Positions 7,725 to 14,961 of a stretch of DNA of 22,121 nucleotides are shown here, piece by piece. The translations under genes and the position numbers were made by a program. The DNA is from an uncultured Bacilli bacterium (lineage in GTDB: Bacteria; Bacillota_I; Bacilli_A; RF39; UBA660), in NCBI GenBank assembly GCA_947629395.1, contig CANRDQ010000022.1:1-22121 (forward strand), in the 5' to 3' direction. Every line of letters begins with the position of its first letter. Position 1 is the stretch's first letter. The notes beneath the pieces were generated by a model, which made no database searches, was not told where the DNA came from, and saw only the letters and a program-made list of their open reading frames with translations.

Positions 7725-8180
7725 ATGATAAGAATTATTTGTGTAGGAAAAATAAAAGAACAGTATTTAAATGATGCGATAAAAGAATATCAAAAAAGAT
7801 TAACTAAATATACAAAAGTTGAAATAATAGAAATTAAAGATGAATCTAAATACAGTGAAAAAGAAAATATGGCCAAAGAGGCTGTTAAAATAAAGAATTA
7901 TATAAAAGAAAAAGATTATAATATTGCTCTTGCGATAGAGGGTAAGATGTTAACATCACCTGAATTTGCGAAATGTATTGATGAGACCTTTAATAATTAT
8001 AGTAATATTAATTTTATTATAGGTGGTAGTTATGGAATAGATGATTCTGTAAAGAATATGTGTAATTTAAAAATTTCTTTTTCGAAAATGACTTATCCTC
8101 ATCAATTATTTAGAGTTATTTTATTAGAACAAATATATCGAGCTTTTAAAATTAATAATAATGAAAGTTATCATAAATAA
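7725..8180 (+). CDS. rlmH: 23S rRNA (pseudouridine1915-N3)-methyltransferase RlmH
   Basis: A 151-residue SPOUT methyltransferase that uses S-adenosylmethionine to modify pseudouridine 1915 in helix 69 of assembled ribosomes. The SAM-binding IIGGSYG (98-104), the MTYPHQLFRV motif (122-131) and the terminal YHK are all present. The ATG at 7725 was chosen because GAGG at 7715-7718 fits it and homologs begin with MI-I-VGK-KE; a TTG at 7713 would overlap walJ. Follows walJ by 1 base. Confidence 0.96.
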   Translation: MIRIICVGKIKEQYLNDAIKEYQKRLTKYTKVEIIEIKDESKYSEKENMAKEAVKIKNYIKEKDYNIALAIEGKMLTSPEFAKCIDETFNNYSNINFIIGGSYGIDDSVKNMCNLKISFSKMTYPHQLFRVILLEQIYRAFKINNNESYHK

Positions 8181-8192
8181 TAGGTGAGTAGT

Positions 8193-8855
8193 ATGATAGG
8201 TAATAATTGGGATTATTATTTAGAACAAGAATATAATAAAAAATATTTTCAAGATTTACTGAAATTTGTTACTGAGGAATATAAAACTAAAACTATATAT
8301 CCTAAGAAAAATGAGATTTTTAATGCTTTTAGATATACAGATTTTGATAATGTAAAAGTAGTTATATTGGGTCAAGATCCTTATCATGGACCTAATCAAG
8401 CTGAAGGACTTTCCTTTTCTGTTAGTAATAGTGTATTGAAGCCACCTTCATTACAAAACATTTTTAAGGAACTAGAAAGTGATTTAGGAATACCATTTCC
8501 TAAACATAATTCATTAAAACCATGGGCTAGACAGGGTGTTTTACTGTTAAATACAGTGTTGACAGTTGAGGAACATAATCCTACTTCTCATAAAGATAAA
8601 GGGTGGGAAGTATTTACTAATGAGGTTATAAAAATATTAAATGATAAAAAGACCCCTATTGTGTTTATATTATGGGGAAGTTATGCAAGAAGTAAAAAAT
8701 CATTAATTACTAATCCAAAACATTATATAATTGAATCACCTCATCCATCACCTTTTTCAGCTTATAATGGTTTTTTTGGTAGTAAACCCTTTTCAAAAAC
8801 AAATAACTTTTTAAAATCTCAAGGTTTAGAAGAAATAAATTGGAGTGTTGAGTAA
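8193..8855 (+). CDS. ung: Uracil-DNA glycosylase, family 1
   Basis: A 220-residue family-1 UDG that excises uracil from DNA and starts base-excision repair. The water-activating motif GQDPYHG has D62 and H65. The uracil pocket/DNA-minor-groove motif SPHPSPFSAYNGFFG contains the catalytic H184. Length is normal. The in-frame GTG at 8184 lies inside AGGTGAG, which is the ribosome site for the ATG at 8193, so the latter was taken. Member of the long operon; its stop overlaps the next start by one base. Confidence 0.97.
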   Translation: MIGNNWDYYLEQEYNKKYFQDLLKFVTEEYKTKTIYPKKNEIFNAFRYTDFDNVKVVILGQDPYHGPNQAEGLSFSVSNSVLKPPSLQNIFKELESDLGIPFPKHNSLKPWARQGVLLLNTVLTVEEHNPTSHKDKGWEVFTNEVIKILNDKKTPIVFILWGSYARSKKSLITNPKHYIIESPHPSPFSAYNGFFGSKPFSKTNNFLKSQGLEEINWSVE

Positions 8856-9391
8856 TGGAAAAATTTTTAAAATTTGTAGAGAAGAATTATTTTATTTTTA
8901 TAGTTTATGCTTTTTTAGGGTGGATTTATGAAGTAAGTTTATATTTAATTAGAGATCATGTTTTTGTGAATAGAGGATTTTTATTTGGACCATATTTACC
9001 TATTTATGGGTTTGGAGCTTTAGTTTTATATTATTTAATTTATAAATTTGCGATAAAAAAACATAAGATAGGTAAAATTAATATTACTCCGGTTTTAGTT
9101 TTTATTATTATATTTATAGTAACAACAGTAGTAGAGTATATAGCACATTTTGTATTAGATGAGTATTTTGGTATTATTTTATGGGATTATACTAATGACT
9201 ATTGGAATATTAATGGTCGAGTTTGTTTTGAAGCAAGTAGAAACTTTGCGATTGGAGGAACAGTTTGTTTATATTTTGTTCAACCTTTACTCGAAAATAA
9301 ATTATTTAAATTAAAAGATAATTATCAACATATATTATTTGTTATATTATTTATACCTGTAATTGTAGATTTTATAATTAAGATAATATAA
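8855..9391 (+). CDS. PF06541 (CmpB-type) integral membrane protein
   Basis: A 178-residue membrane protein with five likely transmembrane segments at about 12-32, 42-66, 77-103, 131-150 and 158-178. The conserved GWIYEV and VNRGFLFGPYLPIYGFG stretches, and the later FEASRNFAIGG, place it in the family annotated as putative ABC-transporter type IV. The family label is historic. No ATPase or binding protein lies near it here, so a transport role is unsupported. Its ATG overlaps the ung stop by one base, and it is the last gene before the terminator at 9391. Confidence 0.85.
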   Translation: MEKFLKFVEKNYFIFIVYAFLGWIYEVSLYLIRDHVFVNRGFLFGPYLPIYGFGALVLYYLIYKFAIKKHKIGKINITPVLVFIIIFIVTTVVEYIAHFVLDEYFGIILWDYTNDYWNINGRVCFEASRNFAIGGTVCLYFVQPLLENKLFKLKDNYQHILFVILFIPVIVDFIIKII

Positions 9392-9436
9392 AAAGAATCT
9401 ATTGAAGAAATAAACTTCATTAGATTCTTTTTTTTT
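9391..9436. terminator. Bidirectional terminator between the plus operon and pta
   Basis: A 17-bp stem (9391-9407 with 9415-9431) has one T/T mismatch and a 7-base loop. T runs follow at 9428-9436 on the plus strand and, through the A run at the left arm, on the minus strand. It serves both convergent transcripts. Confidence 0.88.
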
Positions 9437-10433
9437 AATTATTATTTTGAGCTTGTACAGCAGTTATAGCAACAACACCAGTTATATCATCAGCATTACA
9501 ACCACGAGATAAATCATTAATAGGTGCGGCAATACCTTGACATATTGGTCCATAAGCTTCAGCTTTAGCAAGTCTTTGTACTAATTTATAACCAATATTA
9601 CCAGCATCTAAATCTGGAAAGATAAGGACATTAGCATGACCAGCAATTTCACTGTTAGGGGCTTTAGATTTAGCAATTTCTGGAACTATAGCAGCATCAG
9701 TTTGAAATTCACCATCCATTTTATATTGTGGATATTTTTCTTTGGCAATTTTAACAGCTTCTACAACTTTATCTACATCAGGATGTTTAGCACTACCCAT
9801 TGTAGAATGAGAAAGGAATGCTACTAAAGGTTCTTTTTCCACTAATAACTTAAAACTATCAGCACTACTTTTCGCAATTGTTGCTAGTTTTTCAGGATTT
9901 GGATTTTGTTCAAGTCCAGCATCGGAAAAGATAAAAGTTCCGTGTTCTCCATATTCACAATTAGGAACAACCATTAAGAAAAAGGCTGATACTAAAGATA
10001 CACCAGGTTTAGTTTTAATTATTTGTAAAGCAGGTCTTAATGTATCTGAAGATGAATGACAAGCTCCTGATACAACTCCATCAGCACGGTTAGTTTTAAC
10101 TAACATACAGGCATAATACATATTATCAGTTAATAATAAGTTCTTTGCTTCTTCATAAGTTAAACCTTTGTGTTTTCTTAATTCTACAAACTTATTTATT
10201 AGTTCTTCAGTAAATTCACAATTGACAGGATCAATAATTTCAGCTTTACTGATATCCAGTCCATCAGAATTTTTTTGGATTTCTTCTTTATTACCAATTA
10301 GAATTATATTAGCAATACTTTCTTTTAAAATAGTATCTGTTGCCTCTAAAACTCTTCTGTCCATAGACTCTGGCAATACTATAGTTTTAATGTTGTTTTT
10401 TGCACGTTCTTTAATGTTATTAATAAAACTCAT
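9435..10433 (-). CDS. pta: Phosphate acetyltransferase
   Basis: A 332-residue short-form Pta converting acetyl-CoA and phosphate to acetyl phosphate and CoA; with acetate kinase (not in this window) it yields ATP. It spans the whole PTA_PTB domain: GACHSSSDTLRPALQ near 123-137, the FSDAGL motif near 169-174, and S309-R310 with D316, residues that match the catalytic ones described for the Methanosarcina enzyme. No N-terminal DRTGG or CobQ-like extension, as usual in Bacilli. A ribosome site GTAGGATGG precedes the start. Follows the LemA-like gene by 12 bases and is probably cotranscribed from the promoter at 11004-11032. Confidence 0.97.
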   Translation of the reverse strand: MSFINNIKERAKNNIKTIVLPESMDRRVLEATDTILKESIANIILIGNKEEIQKNSDGLDISKAEIIDPVNCEFTEELINKFVELRKHKGLTYEEAKNLLLTDNMYYACMLVKTNRADGVVSGACHSSSDTLRPALQIIKTKPGVSLVSAFFLMVVPNCEYGEHGTFIFSDAGLEQNPNPEKLATIAKSSADSFKLLVEKEPLVAFLSHSTMGSAKHPDVDKVVEAVKIAKEKYPQYKMDGEFQTDAAIVPEIAKSKAPNSEIAGHANVLIFPDLDAGNIGYKLVQRLAKAEAYGPICQGIAAPINDLSRGCNADDITGVVAITAVQAQNNN

Positions 10434-10445
10434 TTTTTAACCATC

Positions 10446-10982
10446 CTACTTTTCTTTTAATATTTCGTATCTTTCTCTTTTTTCATCTTTATATAATTCT
10501 TTCTTCTTATAGCCAAATATTATACGAACTATATTTGATGGAAAAGATTCAATTAATTCATTATATTTTTGGGTACTATCATTATAGTACTTAATAGATG
10601 CGGAAAGTTCAATTTCATTATCACTAATATCTTCTAAAACATTTTTTATAGTTTCATTATTTAATAATTTATCATTTTCATCAATAGTTTTCATTAATTC
10701 AATGTAAAAATCAGCAAGTTGTTTATTAGCTTCTATACTTCCAACTTGTTCAACATTTAATTCTTCCAAATTATTTAGAAAATTTTCTTCTTCTAAAGTT
10801 TCTGTAATAATTGGTTTAATCTTATCAAAATCTTCTTTCTTTTGTTTTAAAACAGAGTCTATATTTTTTTGAGCTTCATCAATTTTGATAAGAGCAAACT
10901 TAAATTTGTTTTTATAGCAAGATAAAGTAATAAGCATAATTATTAAAATAAAGACAACTAAAATAATAATTAATTCCATCAT
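10446..10982 (-). CDS. LemA-like single-pass membrane protein
   Basis: About 178 residues. An N-terminal membrane segment (about 4-26) is followed by a helix-rich, coiled-coil-prone soluble part. The C-terminal stretch YYNDSTQKYNELIESFPSNIV-xx-IFGYKK is the LemA signature. LemA proteins are membrane anchored with the body outside or facing the membrane; their function is unsettled. Earlier in-frame GTG (10991) and ATG (10988) overlap or touch the ribosome site GGAAGGTG, so the ATG at 10982 fits best; 10979 is also possible. It precedes pta by 12 bases, an unusual pairing. Stops with TAG. Confidence 0.8.
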   Translation of the reverse strand: MMELIIILVVFILIIMLITLSCYKNKFKFALIKIDEAQKNIDSVLKQKKEDFDKIKPIITETLEEENFLNNLEELNVEQVGSIEANKQLADFYIELMKTIDENDKLLNNETIKNVLEDISDNEIELSASIKYYNDSTQKYNELIESFPSNIVRIIFGYKKKELYKDEKRERYEILKEK

Positions 10983-11003
10983 ATACATCACCTTCCAATC
11001 TTA

Positions 11004-11032
11004 ATTATAACAAAAGAATGGTTTATATACAA
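11004..11032 (-). promoter_or_regulatory. Promoter of lemA-like gene and pta
   Basis: On the minus strand, TTGTAT (11032-11027), a 17-base spacer and TATAAT (11009-11004) with an extended -10 TGT. The predicted start near 10997 lies at the edge of the ribosome site GGAAGG (10996-10991), so the leader would be almost absent. Confidence 0.8.
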
Positions 11033-11046
11033 TAAAATTCTATTTT

Positions 11047-13014
11047 CTATGTAGGATGAGTATTTTCTAATTTATCGTCAAAAACTGTATCTGTTTCTTT
11101 AGGTTCAGTACCTTTAATAAAATACATTAGTTTTTTCTTAGGACTAGCTTCAGTGGCAGGTTTTCCAGAAATAGGATCAACAATAACACCTGAAACATTT
11201 TCGGGAATTTCATACCAACTATCGGGTTTATCTTGTTCATAATTTTCAATAGTTTTATACCAAATATTTTGTCCATATTTATAAACTGAAGGCGCTAAAG
11301 TCCTATTATTATCATAGCCGACCCAAGTGGATACTAAAATATCTTTGTTATAACCCATATACCAGTTATCAGTATCAGTAGTTCCACTTTTTAAAGAGTA
11401 CTTATGAGTAAGTTTAGACGCTAATGAAATAGCAGTAGGATAATTATAATCTATAAAAGCAGAGTCATAAGTTGCAGTTAACATATTATTTAATATAAAA
11501 GTTAGACTTTTATCAAGAACTTTATTTTTGGTCTCATCTGCCTTATATAAGACATTACCTTTGCTATCTTCTATTTTTTTAATAAAATGGGTTTTTACTC
11601 TATATCCTTCATTAGCAAATACACAATAAGCTCCTGCAAATTCTAACATATTTAATTCTTTAGTACCAAGAGGAAGAGAGGCTACATTATCTAATTTTGT
11701 AGTAATCCCAGCTCTTTTAGCGACATTAATTAATGCATCAGCTCCTAAAAACATATGAGTTTTAATAGCAAAAACATTTTCTGAATAGGCTATAGCTGTA
11801 GCCATAGATATAGGTTTATTACCATATTTATCATTATAGTTTTTAGGTGAATATGTTGTATTGTTAGAAAATGTAAAAGTAGTTTGTTCACTTGTAAAAG
11901 CAGTACTAGAAGTAAATCCATTTTCTAAAGCAGCGTAGTAAAGAAAGGGTTTCATAGTAGAACCAACTTGTCTTTTAGCAGTAGTAGCTCTATTAAATTC
12001 TGATTTATTATAATTTCTTCCACCTACTAAGGCAATAACTTCTCCTGTTTCGGGTTTGACCATAACACTAGCTGTTTGTAAATCTGGATCTTCGGCAGGC
12101 ATTACTTCTTTGATAGTATTTTCTAAATTACTTTGCGCAGCAGGATCTAAAGTAGTATAAATTTTTAAGCCATTAGTTTGAGTGTATGATTTAGGAATAC
12201 TTTCAATAGTTTCTAATTCTTTTAAAACCGCATCATGAAAATACATTTCGGTATTTAATTTATCTAAATTATTTTTACCAATTAAATTTAATTCTTGATT
12301 ATAAGCTGCATTTTTTTCTTCTTCAGTAATAATACCATTTTTTTGCATATTTTCTAAAATACTTAATTGTCTACTTTTAGCAGTATCAAAATCAATAAGT
12401 GGGGAATAATTAGAAGGGGATTTAGGAATACCTGCTAACATACTGGCTTCTCCTAAAGTTAATTCAGAAGCACTTTTATCAAAATAAAATTTACTAGCAT
12501 TTTCAATGCCATACATACCATGTCCATAATTTATGGTGTTTAAGTATCCTTCTAAAATTTCGTCTTTATTGTAGTGAGCTTCTAATTCAATTGTATACCA
12601 CATTTCACTCCATTTTCTTTTCCAAGTTTTACTAAAATCTAAGAAAAGGTTTTTGGCATATTGTTGAGTTATAGTAGAAGCACCTTGTAATTTCTTTCTA
12701 TTAGTTATATTTGTATAAACCGCTTTTAAGATTCTTAAATAATCAAAGCCATCATGCTTATAAAACTTTTTATCTTCTGTAATTAGAGTAGCATTAATTA
12801 AATTTTTAGATATTTTATCCAGAGAAATCCATTCTTTATTTCCGGTCCCTTGAAAAAATAAATTTTCATTTTGATCATATAAAGAAATACTATTGGCACT
12901 CTTAATTTCCAGTTTAGGTGTAACCTTTGCATACATAAAACTACCTAATCTAAAACAAATGGCAAAAGCAATAATTAAGAAAGTAGTTTTAAAAATAAGT
13001 TTAATAAATTTCAT
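11047..13014 (-). CDS. Class A penicillin-binding protein (PBP1A family)
   Basis: A 655-residue bifunctional peptidoglycan synthase. Residues about 8-28 anchor it in the membrane. The GT51 glycosyltransferase domain (about 55-230) has E80 in EDKKFYKHDG, GASTITQQ (111-118) and the EGYLNTINYG stretch. The transpeptidase domain (about 315-600) has S352-x-x-K355 in GSTMKPF, S411-E-N413 and K542-S-G-T545. All catalytic residues are present. The C-terminus is short, without PASTA or Fn3 repeats. AAAGGTG precedes the start. It is transcribed towards the LemA-like and pta genes but separated from them by a promoter. Stops with TAG. Close to PBP1/PBP2d-type enzymes; the exact subgroup cannot be set by eye. 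Confidence 0.95.
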   Translation of the reverse strand: MKFIKLIFKTTFLIIAFAICFRLGSFMYAKVTPKLEIKSANSISLYDQNENLFFQGTGNKEWISLDKISKNLINATLITEDKKFYKHDGFDYLRILKAVYTNITNRKKLQGASTITQQYAKNLFLDFSKTWKRKWSEMWYTIELEAHYNKDEILEGYLNTINYGHGMYGIENASKFYFDKSASELTLGEASMLAGIPKSPSNYSPLIDFDTAKSRQLSILENMQKNGIITEEEKNAAYNQELNLIGKNNLDKLNTEMYFHDAVLKELETIESIPKSYTQTNGLKIYTTLDPAAQSNLENTIKEVMPAEDPDLQTASVMVKPETGEVIALVGGRNYNKSEFNRATTAKRQVGSTMKPFLYYAALENGFTSSTAFTSEQTTFTFSNNTTYSPKNYNDKYGNKPISMATAIAYSENVFAIKTHMFLGADALINVAKRAGITTKLDNVASLPLGTKELNMLEFAGAYCVFANEGYRVKTHFIKKIEDSKGNVLYKADETKNKVLDKSLTFILNNMLTATYDSAFIDYNYPTAISLASKLTHKYSLKSGTTDTDNWYMGYNKDILVSTWVGYDNNRTLAPSVYKYGQNIWYKTIENYEQDKPDSWYEIPENVSGVIVDPISGKPATEASPKKKLMYFIKGTEPKETDTVFDDKLENTHPT

Positions 13015-13074
13015 ATTTTCACACCTTTCTAAAGGTAGTATGAAAAATAAATTTAAAAAATATGTATCTAAAAA

Positions 13075-13102
13075 ATTAAAAATGTATTATAATCTTGTTC
13101 AA
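13075..13102 (-). promoter_or_regulatory. Candidate promoter of the penicillin-binding protein gene
   Basis: On the minus strand TTGAAC (13102-13097), 16 bases and TTTAAT (13080-13075). It matches the consensus less well than others here. It overlaps the opposite promoter, so the two directions may compete. Confidence 0.4.
13086..13093 (+). promoter_or_regulatory. -10 element of the YwiB-like gene
   Basis: TATAAT at 13088-13093 sits in the perfect palindrome ATTATAAT (13086-13093). No good -35 is seen 16 to 18 bases upstream (TATCTA at 13065-13070). The predicted start near 13100 excludes the in-frame TTG at 13095 as start codon. Confidence 0.55.
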
Positions 13103-13115
13103 GGAAGTGATTTAT

Positions 13116-13469
13116 TTGAATCAAAAGAAAATAAAAGTTACGTTAAAAACACCTGAAGAATCATTTGAGTATAACGTTTTAGGATATATTAATGAAGATA
13201 GAACAGAAGTTTCTTATATTGAAAAAGATGAAGAAAAAACTTTTACAAGTTTTAATTATAGGAATAATGTATTAAAAAGAGATAATAATAACATTTATAT
13301 GGAATATGATTTTGATAGAAGTAGGGGTAAAGTTTTTTTTAAAGAATTTAATAAGGAATTGGTAGTAGATTTAAAAGTAAAAAGCTTTGAAAAAAAAGAG
13401 GAGTCTATTTCAGTAGAATATTTAAATAATGGAGATTTATGTACGTATAATTTGCTGATTGTTCAGTAA
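13116..13469 (+). CDS. YwiB-like beta-barrel protein (DUF1934)
   Basis: A 117-residue protein rich in beta-strand pattern, with no membrane segment or signal. It looks like a divergent member of the YwiB/DUF1934 calycin-like family: an early VSYIEKDEEKTFTSF strand pair, a VLKRDNNNIYMEYDF segment and a final ISVEYLNNGD-x-x-TYNLLI. Family function is unknown. Position supports it: in several Bacilli ywiB lies next to rpoE, as here. The start was set at TTG 13116, 8 bases after AAGGAAG; the upstream TTG at 13095 lies before the predicted transcript start. Divergent from the penicillin-binding protein gene. The family call rests on weak resemblance plus context. Confidence 0.65.
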   Translation: MNQKKIKVTLKTPEESFEYNVLGYINEDRTEVSYIEKDEEKTFTSFNYRNNVLKRDNNNIYMEYDFDRSRGKVFFKEFNKELVVDLKVKSFEKKEESISVEYLNNGDLCTYNLLIVQ

Positions 13470-13484
13470 ATATTGTAAAATAGG

Positions 13485-13513
13485 TTGCAATTATATTAGA
13501 TTCATGTTATAAG
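13485..13513 (+). promoter_or_regulatory. Promoter of rpoE (delta)
   Basis: TTGCAA at 13485-13490, a 17-base spacer and TATAAG at 13508-13513 with an extended -10 TGT. The leader is about 77 bases and contains the hairpin at 13542-13571. Confidence 0.8.
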
Positions 13514-13541
13514 TGTTCTTGAATAATAAAAGAGAAGCAAA

Positions 13542-13571
13542 TTTTTTAATGCTACATATAGTATTAAAAAA
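13542..13571 (+). promoter_or_regulatory. Leader hairpin ahead of rpoE
   Basis: An 11-bp stem, 13542-13552 with 13561-13571, has one G-T wobble and an 8-base loop. It is followed by GTATTACAGGAGG, not by a T run, so it is not an ordinary plus-strand terminator. It ends 7 bases before the ribosome site AGGAGG at 13579-13584. Confidence 0.5.
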
Positions 13572-13595
13572 GTATTACAGGAGGAATTATAAATT

Positions 13596-14036
13596 ATGAA
13601 AAAAAGTTTAGAGGAATTAGAGTTAATGTCTAATAAAGATATAGCTTATATGATATTATCAGAAAGAAAGAGATCTATTAATACTGCTGCTCTTTTTCAA
13701 AAGATAATTGATTTATTAAAATTACCTCAATCAACATTTGAAGAAAAAATAGGAGAGTTTTATACTACATTATCAACAGATAAAAGATTTATTTTATTAG
13801 ATAATGGTAATTGGGACTTAAAAGCTAGACATACTTCTAACAAAGTAATGCAAACTATGTCTGAAGACGATGAAGAAGATGAGGATGAAGACATGGAAGA
13901 AGAGGAAGAAGAATTCGAAGATGAAATGTTAGAAGATAACTATGATGCTACTGATGATAATGATGATTATGTTGATGCTAATGAGGATATCAAAGACTTA
14001 GTAATTTTAGATGAAAATGAATTAGATCAAGAATAA
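13596..14036 (+). CDS. rpoE: RNA polymerase delta subunit
   Basis: A 146-residue delta factor specific to Bacillota. Residues 1 to about 75 form the HARE-HTH winged-helix domain that binds the polymerase core. From about 85 the chain is an unstructured, highly acidic tail dominated by D and E, which helps release of nucleic acid and recycling of polymerase. CAGGAGG precedes the ATG. It is monocistronic here, with its own promoter and a terminator that overlaps its stop codon; in B. subtilis pyrG follows rpoE, but here an unrecognised gene does. Confidence 0.95.
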   Translation: MKKSLEELELMSNKDIAYMILSERKRSINTAALFQKIIDLLKLPQSTFEEKIGEFYTTLSTDKRFILLDNGNWDLKARHTSNKVMQTMSEDDEEDEDEDMEEEEEEFEDEMLEDNYDATDDNDDYVDANEDIKDLVILDENELDQE

Positions 14037-14058
14037 GATAGGAATATCTTATTTTTTT
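14032..14058 (+). terminator. Intrinsic terminator of rpoE overlapping its stop codon
   Basis: A perfect 9-bp stem (14032-14040 with 14045-14053) and a GGAA loop, running into a T run to 14058. The stop codon TAA at 14034-14036 is in the left arm. Confidence 0.88.
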
Positions 14059-14092
14059 GTAGCATGAATTTATAGCATTTTCTATAGTTTTA

Positions 14093-14101
14093 TGGTAAAA
14101 T
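14093..14101 (+). promoter_or_regulatory. Extended -10 promoter of the unknown gene
   Basis: TGG followed by TAAAAT (14096-14101) forms an extended -10. The -35 region at 17 bases (TAGCAT, 14073-14078) is weak. The position after the rpoE terminator fits a separate transcript. Confidence 0.5.
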
Positions 14102-14123
14102 GTGAATTATAGAAGGTGATAAG

Positions 14124-14867
14124 ATGAATAATGAGGATAGAAAGTATAACTATGTTAATGTTGATAGTATAATTATGTCTCCTGAAAGGGTTATTAAAGA
14201 ATTATTTCATGAAAAAGAATTACATCAAAGATTTTTAGCTAGTACAGCACCAAAAGAGTTTAGTACTATGATTATGGGAGTTGAAGTTTCAACTGATAAA
14301 ACACCAGAGGAACTTATTGATAAATTTTATAAAGAAGCACCAATTGTTTTAGAAGAACAAGATGTAAATGATTTAGCTAAAACAAGATTTAGAAATACCA
14401 AATGTGCTGTGGAACATTTACGTAGAGTTTATGATTTATATAAATATGGTAATCAAGTTGACAGTAATAATATTATTGCGAAAGCATCACATAAAGCTAC
14501 AGAAGAAGATGTAAATTTATTCTTATCAAGAGTTATTTTAAATATGCAAATGTCTTATAATATGTTAAACCAACCCGGTATCGGAGTTGACCTTGATTTT
14601 AATCAATACATAGATAACTTTTGTAAAGTAGCATCAAAGGTTGAACAACAAGCTTCATCAGGAAAAATACCTTCAACAGATAGAACTGTTACGGCAGTTA
14701 ATTTAATAACACAAGTAAAAAATTCTCCAGTAGGACATGAAATAGATGCCTTAAGACATATTTGTGATATGTCCGAAGAAGAATCTTATGCTCAAGTATG
14801 GTTAGAAGAATTTTCAACTATAAATAAAAATAAAACTAATGGAATAGAAAAACCAAAATTAAAATAA
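14124..14867 (+). CDS. Hypothetical protein, cytosolic, family not recognised
   Basis: A 247-residue protein I cannot assign. It has no signal peptide or membrane segment and looks mostly helical, with hydrophilic ends: residues 1-10 and the lysine/asparagine-rich tail from about 232. Mixed hydrophobic-charged helices fill 20-230. No nucleotide-binding loop, zinc cluster or HTH is evident. The ribosome site AGAAGGTGAT lies 3 bases before the ATG. The codon style matches its neighbours, so recent transfer is not suggested. It is flanked by terminators on both sides and so is a single-gene transcript. It occupies the slot after rpoE that holds pyrG in B. subtilis, but it is not a CTP synthase. 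Confidence 0.85.
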   Translation: MNNEDRKYNYVNVDSIIMSPERVIKELFHEKELHQRFLASTAPKEFSTMIMGVEVSTDKTPEELIDKFYKEAPIVLEEQDVNDLAKTRFRNTKCAVEHLRRVYDLYKYGNQVDSNNIIAKASHKATEEDVNLFLSRVILNMQMSYNMLNQPGIGVDLDFNQYIDNFCKVASKVEQQASSGKIPSTDRTVTAVNLITQVKNSPVGHEIDALRHICDMSEEESYAQVWLEEFSTINKNKTNGIEKPKLK

Positions 14868-14888
14868 TAGTTATTGACTATTATTTTT
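14861..14888 (+). terminator. First terminator after the unknown gene
   Basis: A perfect 11-bp stem (14861-14871 with 14877-14887) and a 5-base loop. The right arm merges into TTTTT followed by CTTTTT. The stop codon at 14865-14867 lies in the left arm. Confidence 0.8.
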
Positions 14889-14909
14889 CTTTTTAGTAAT
14901 AGTCTTTTT
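14876..14909 (+). terminator. Second, overlapping terminator
   Basis: GACTATTA (14876-14883) pairs with TAATAGTC (14897-14904) across a 13-base loop and is followed by TTTTT at 14905-14909. The left arm is shared with the right arm of the first hairpin, so only one of the two can form at a time. Confidence 0.6.
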
Positions 14910-14935
14910 ACAAAATGGTAAACTCATGATATAAT
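14907..14935 (+). promoter_or_regulatory. Promoter of prfA
   Basis: TTTACA at 14907-14912, a 17-base spacer and TATAAT at 14930-14935 with an extended -10 TGA. Its -35 begins inside the T tail of the preceding terminator. Confidence 0.87.
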
Positions 14936-14961
14936 ATCCGTGGAAGAGAGGCATGTATAGT

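Noticed and set aside
9636..9827. 63-codon plus-strand reading frame
   Set aside because: Lies antisense inside pta and has no ribosome site or plausible protein pattern.
10168..10440. 90-codon plus-strand reading frame
   Set aside because: Antisense to the pta start; the sequence is a complement shadow rich in S, L and I.
12893..13156. 87-codon plus-strand reading frame
   Set aside because: Mostly antisense to the penicillin-binding protein N-terminus and overlaps the start of the YwiB-like gene in another frame.
13820..14036. Repeat-like GA-rich stretch in rpoE
   Set aside because: It is the acidic-tail coding region expected for the delta subunit, not a DNA repeat element.
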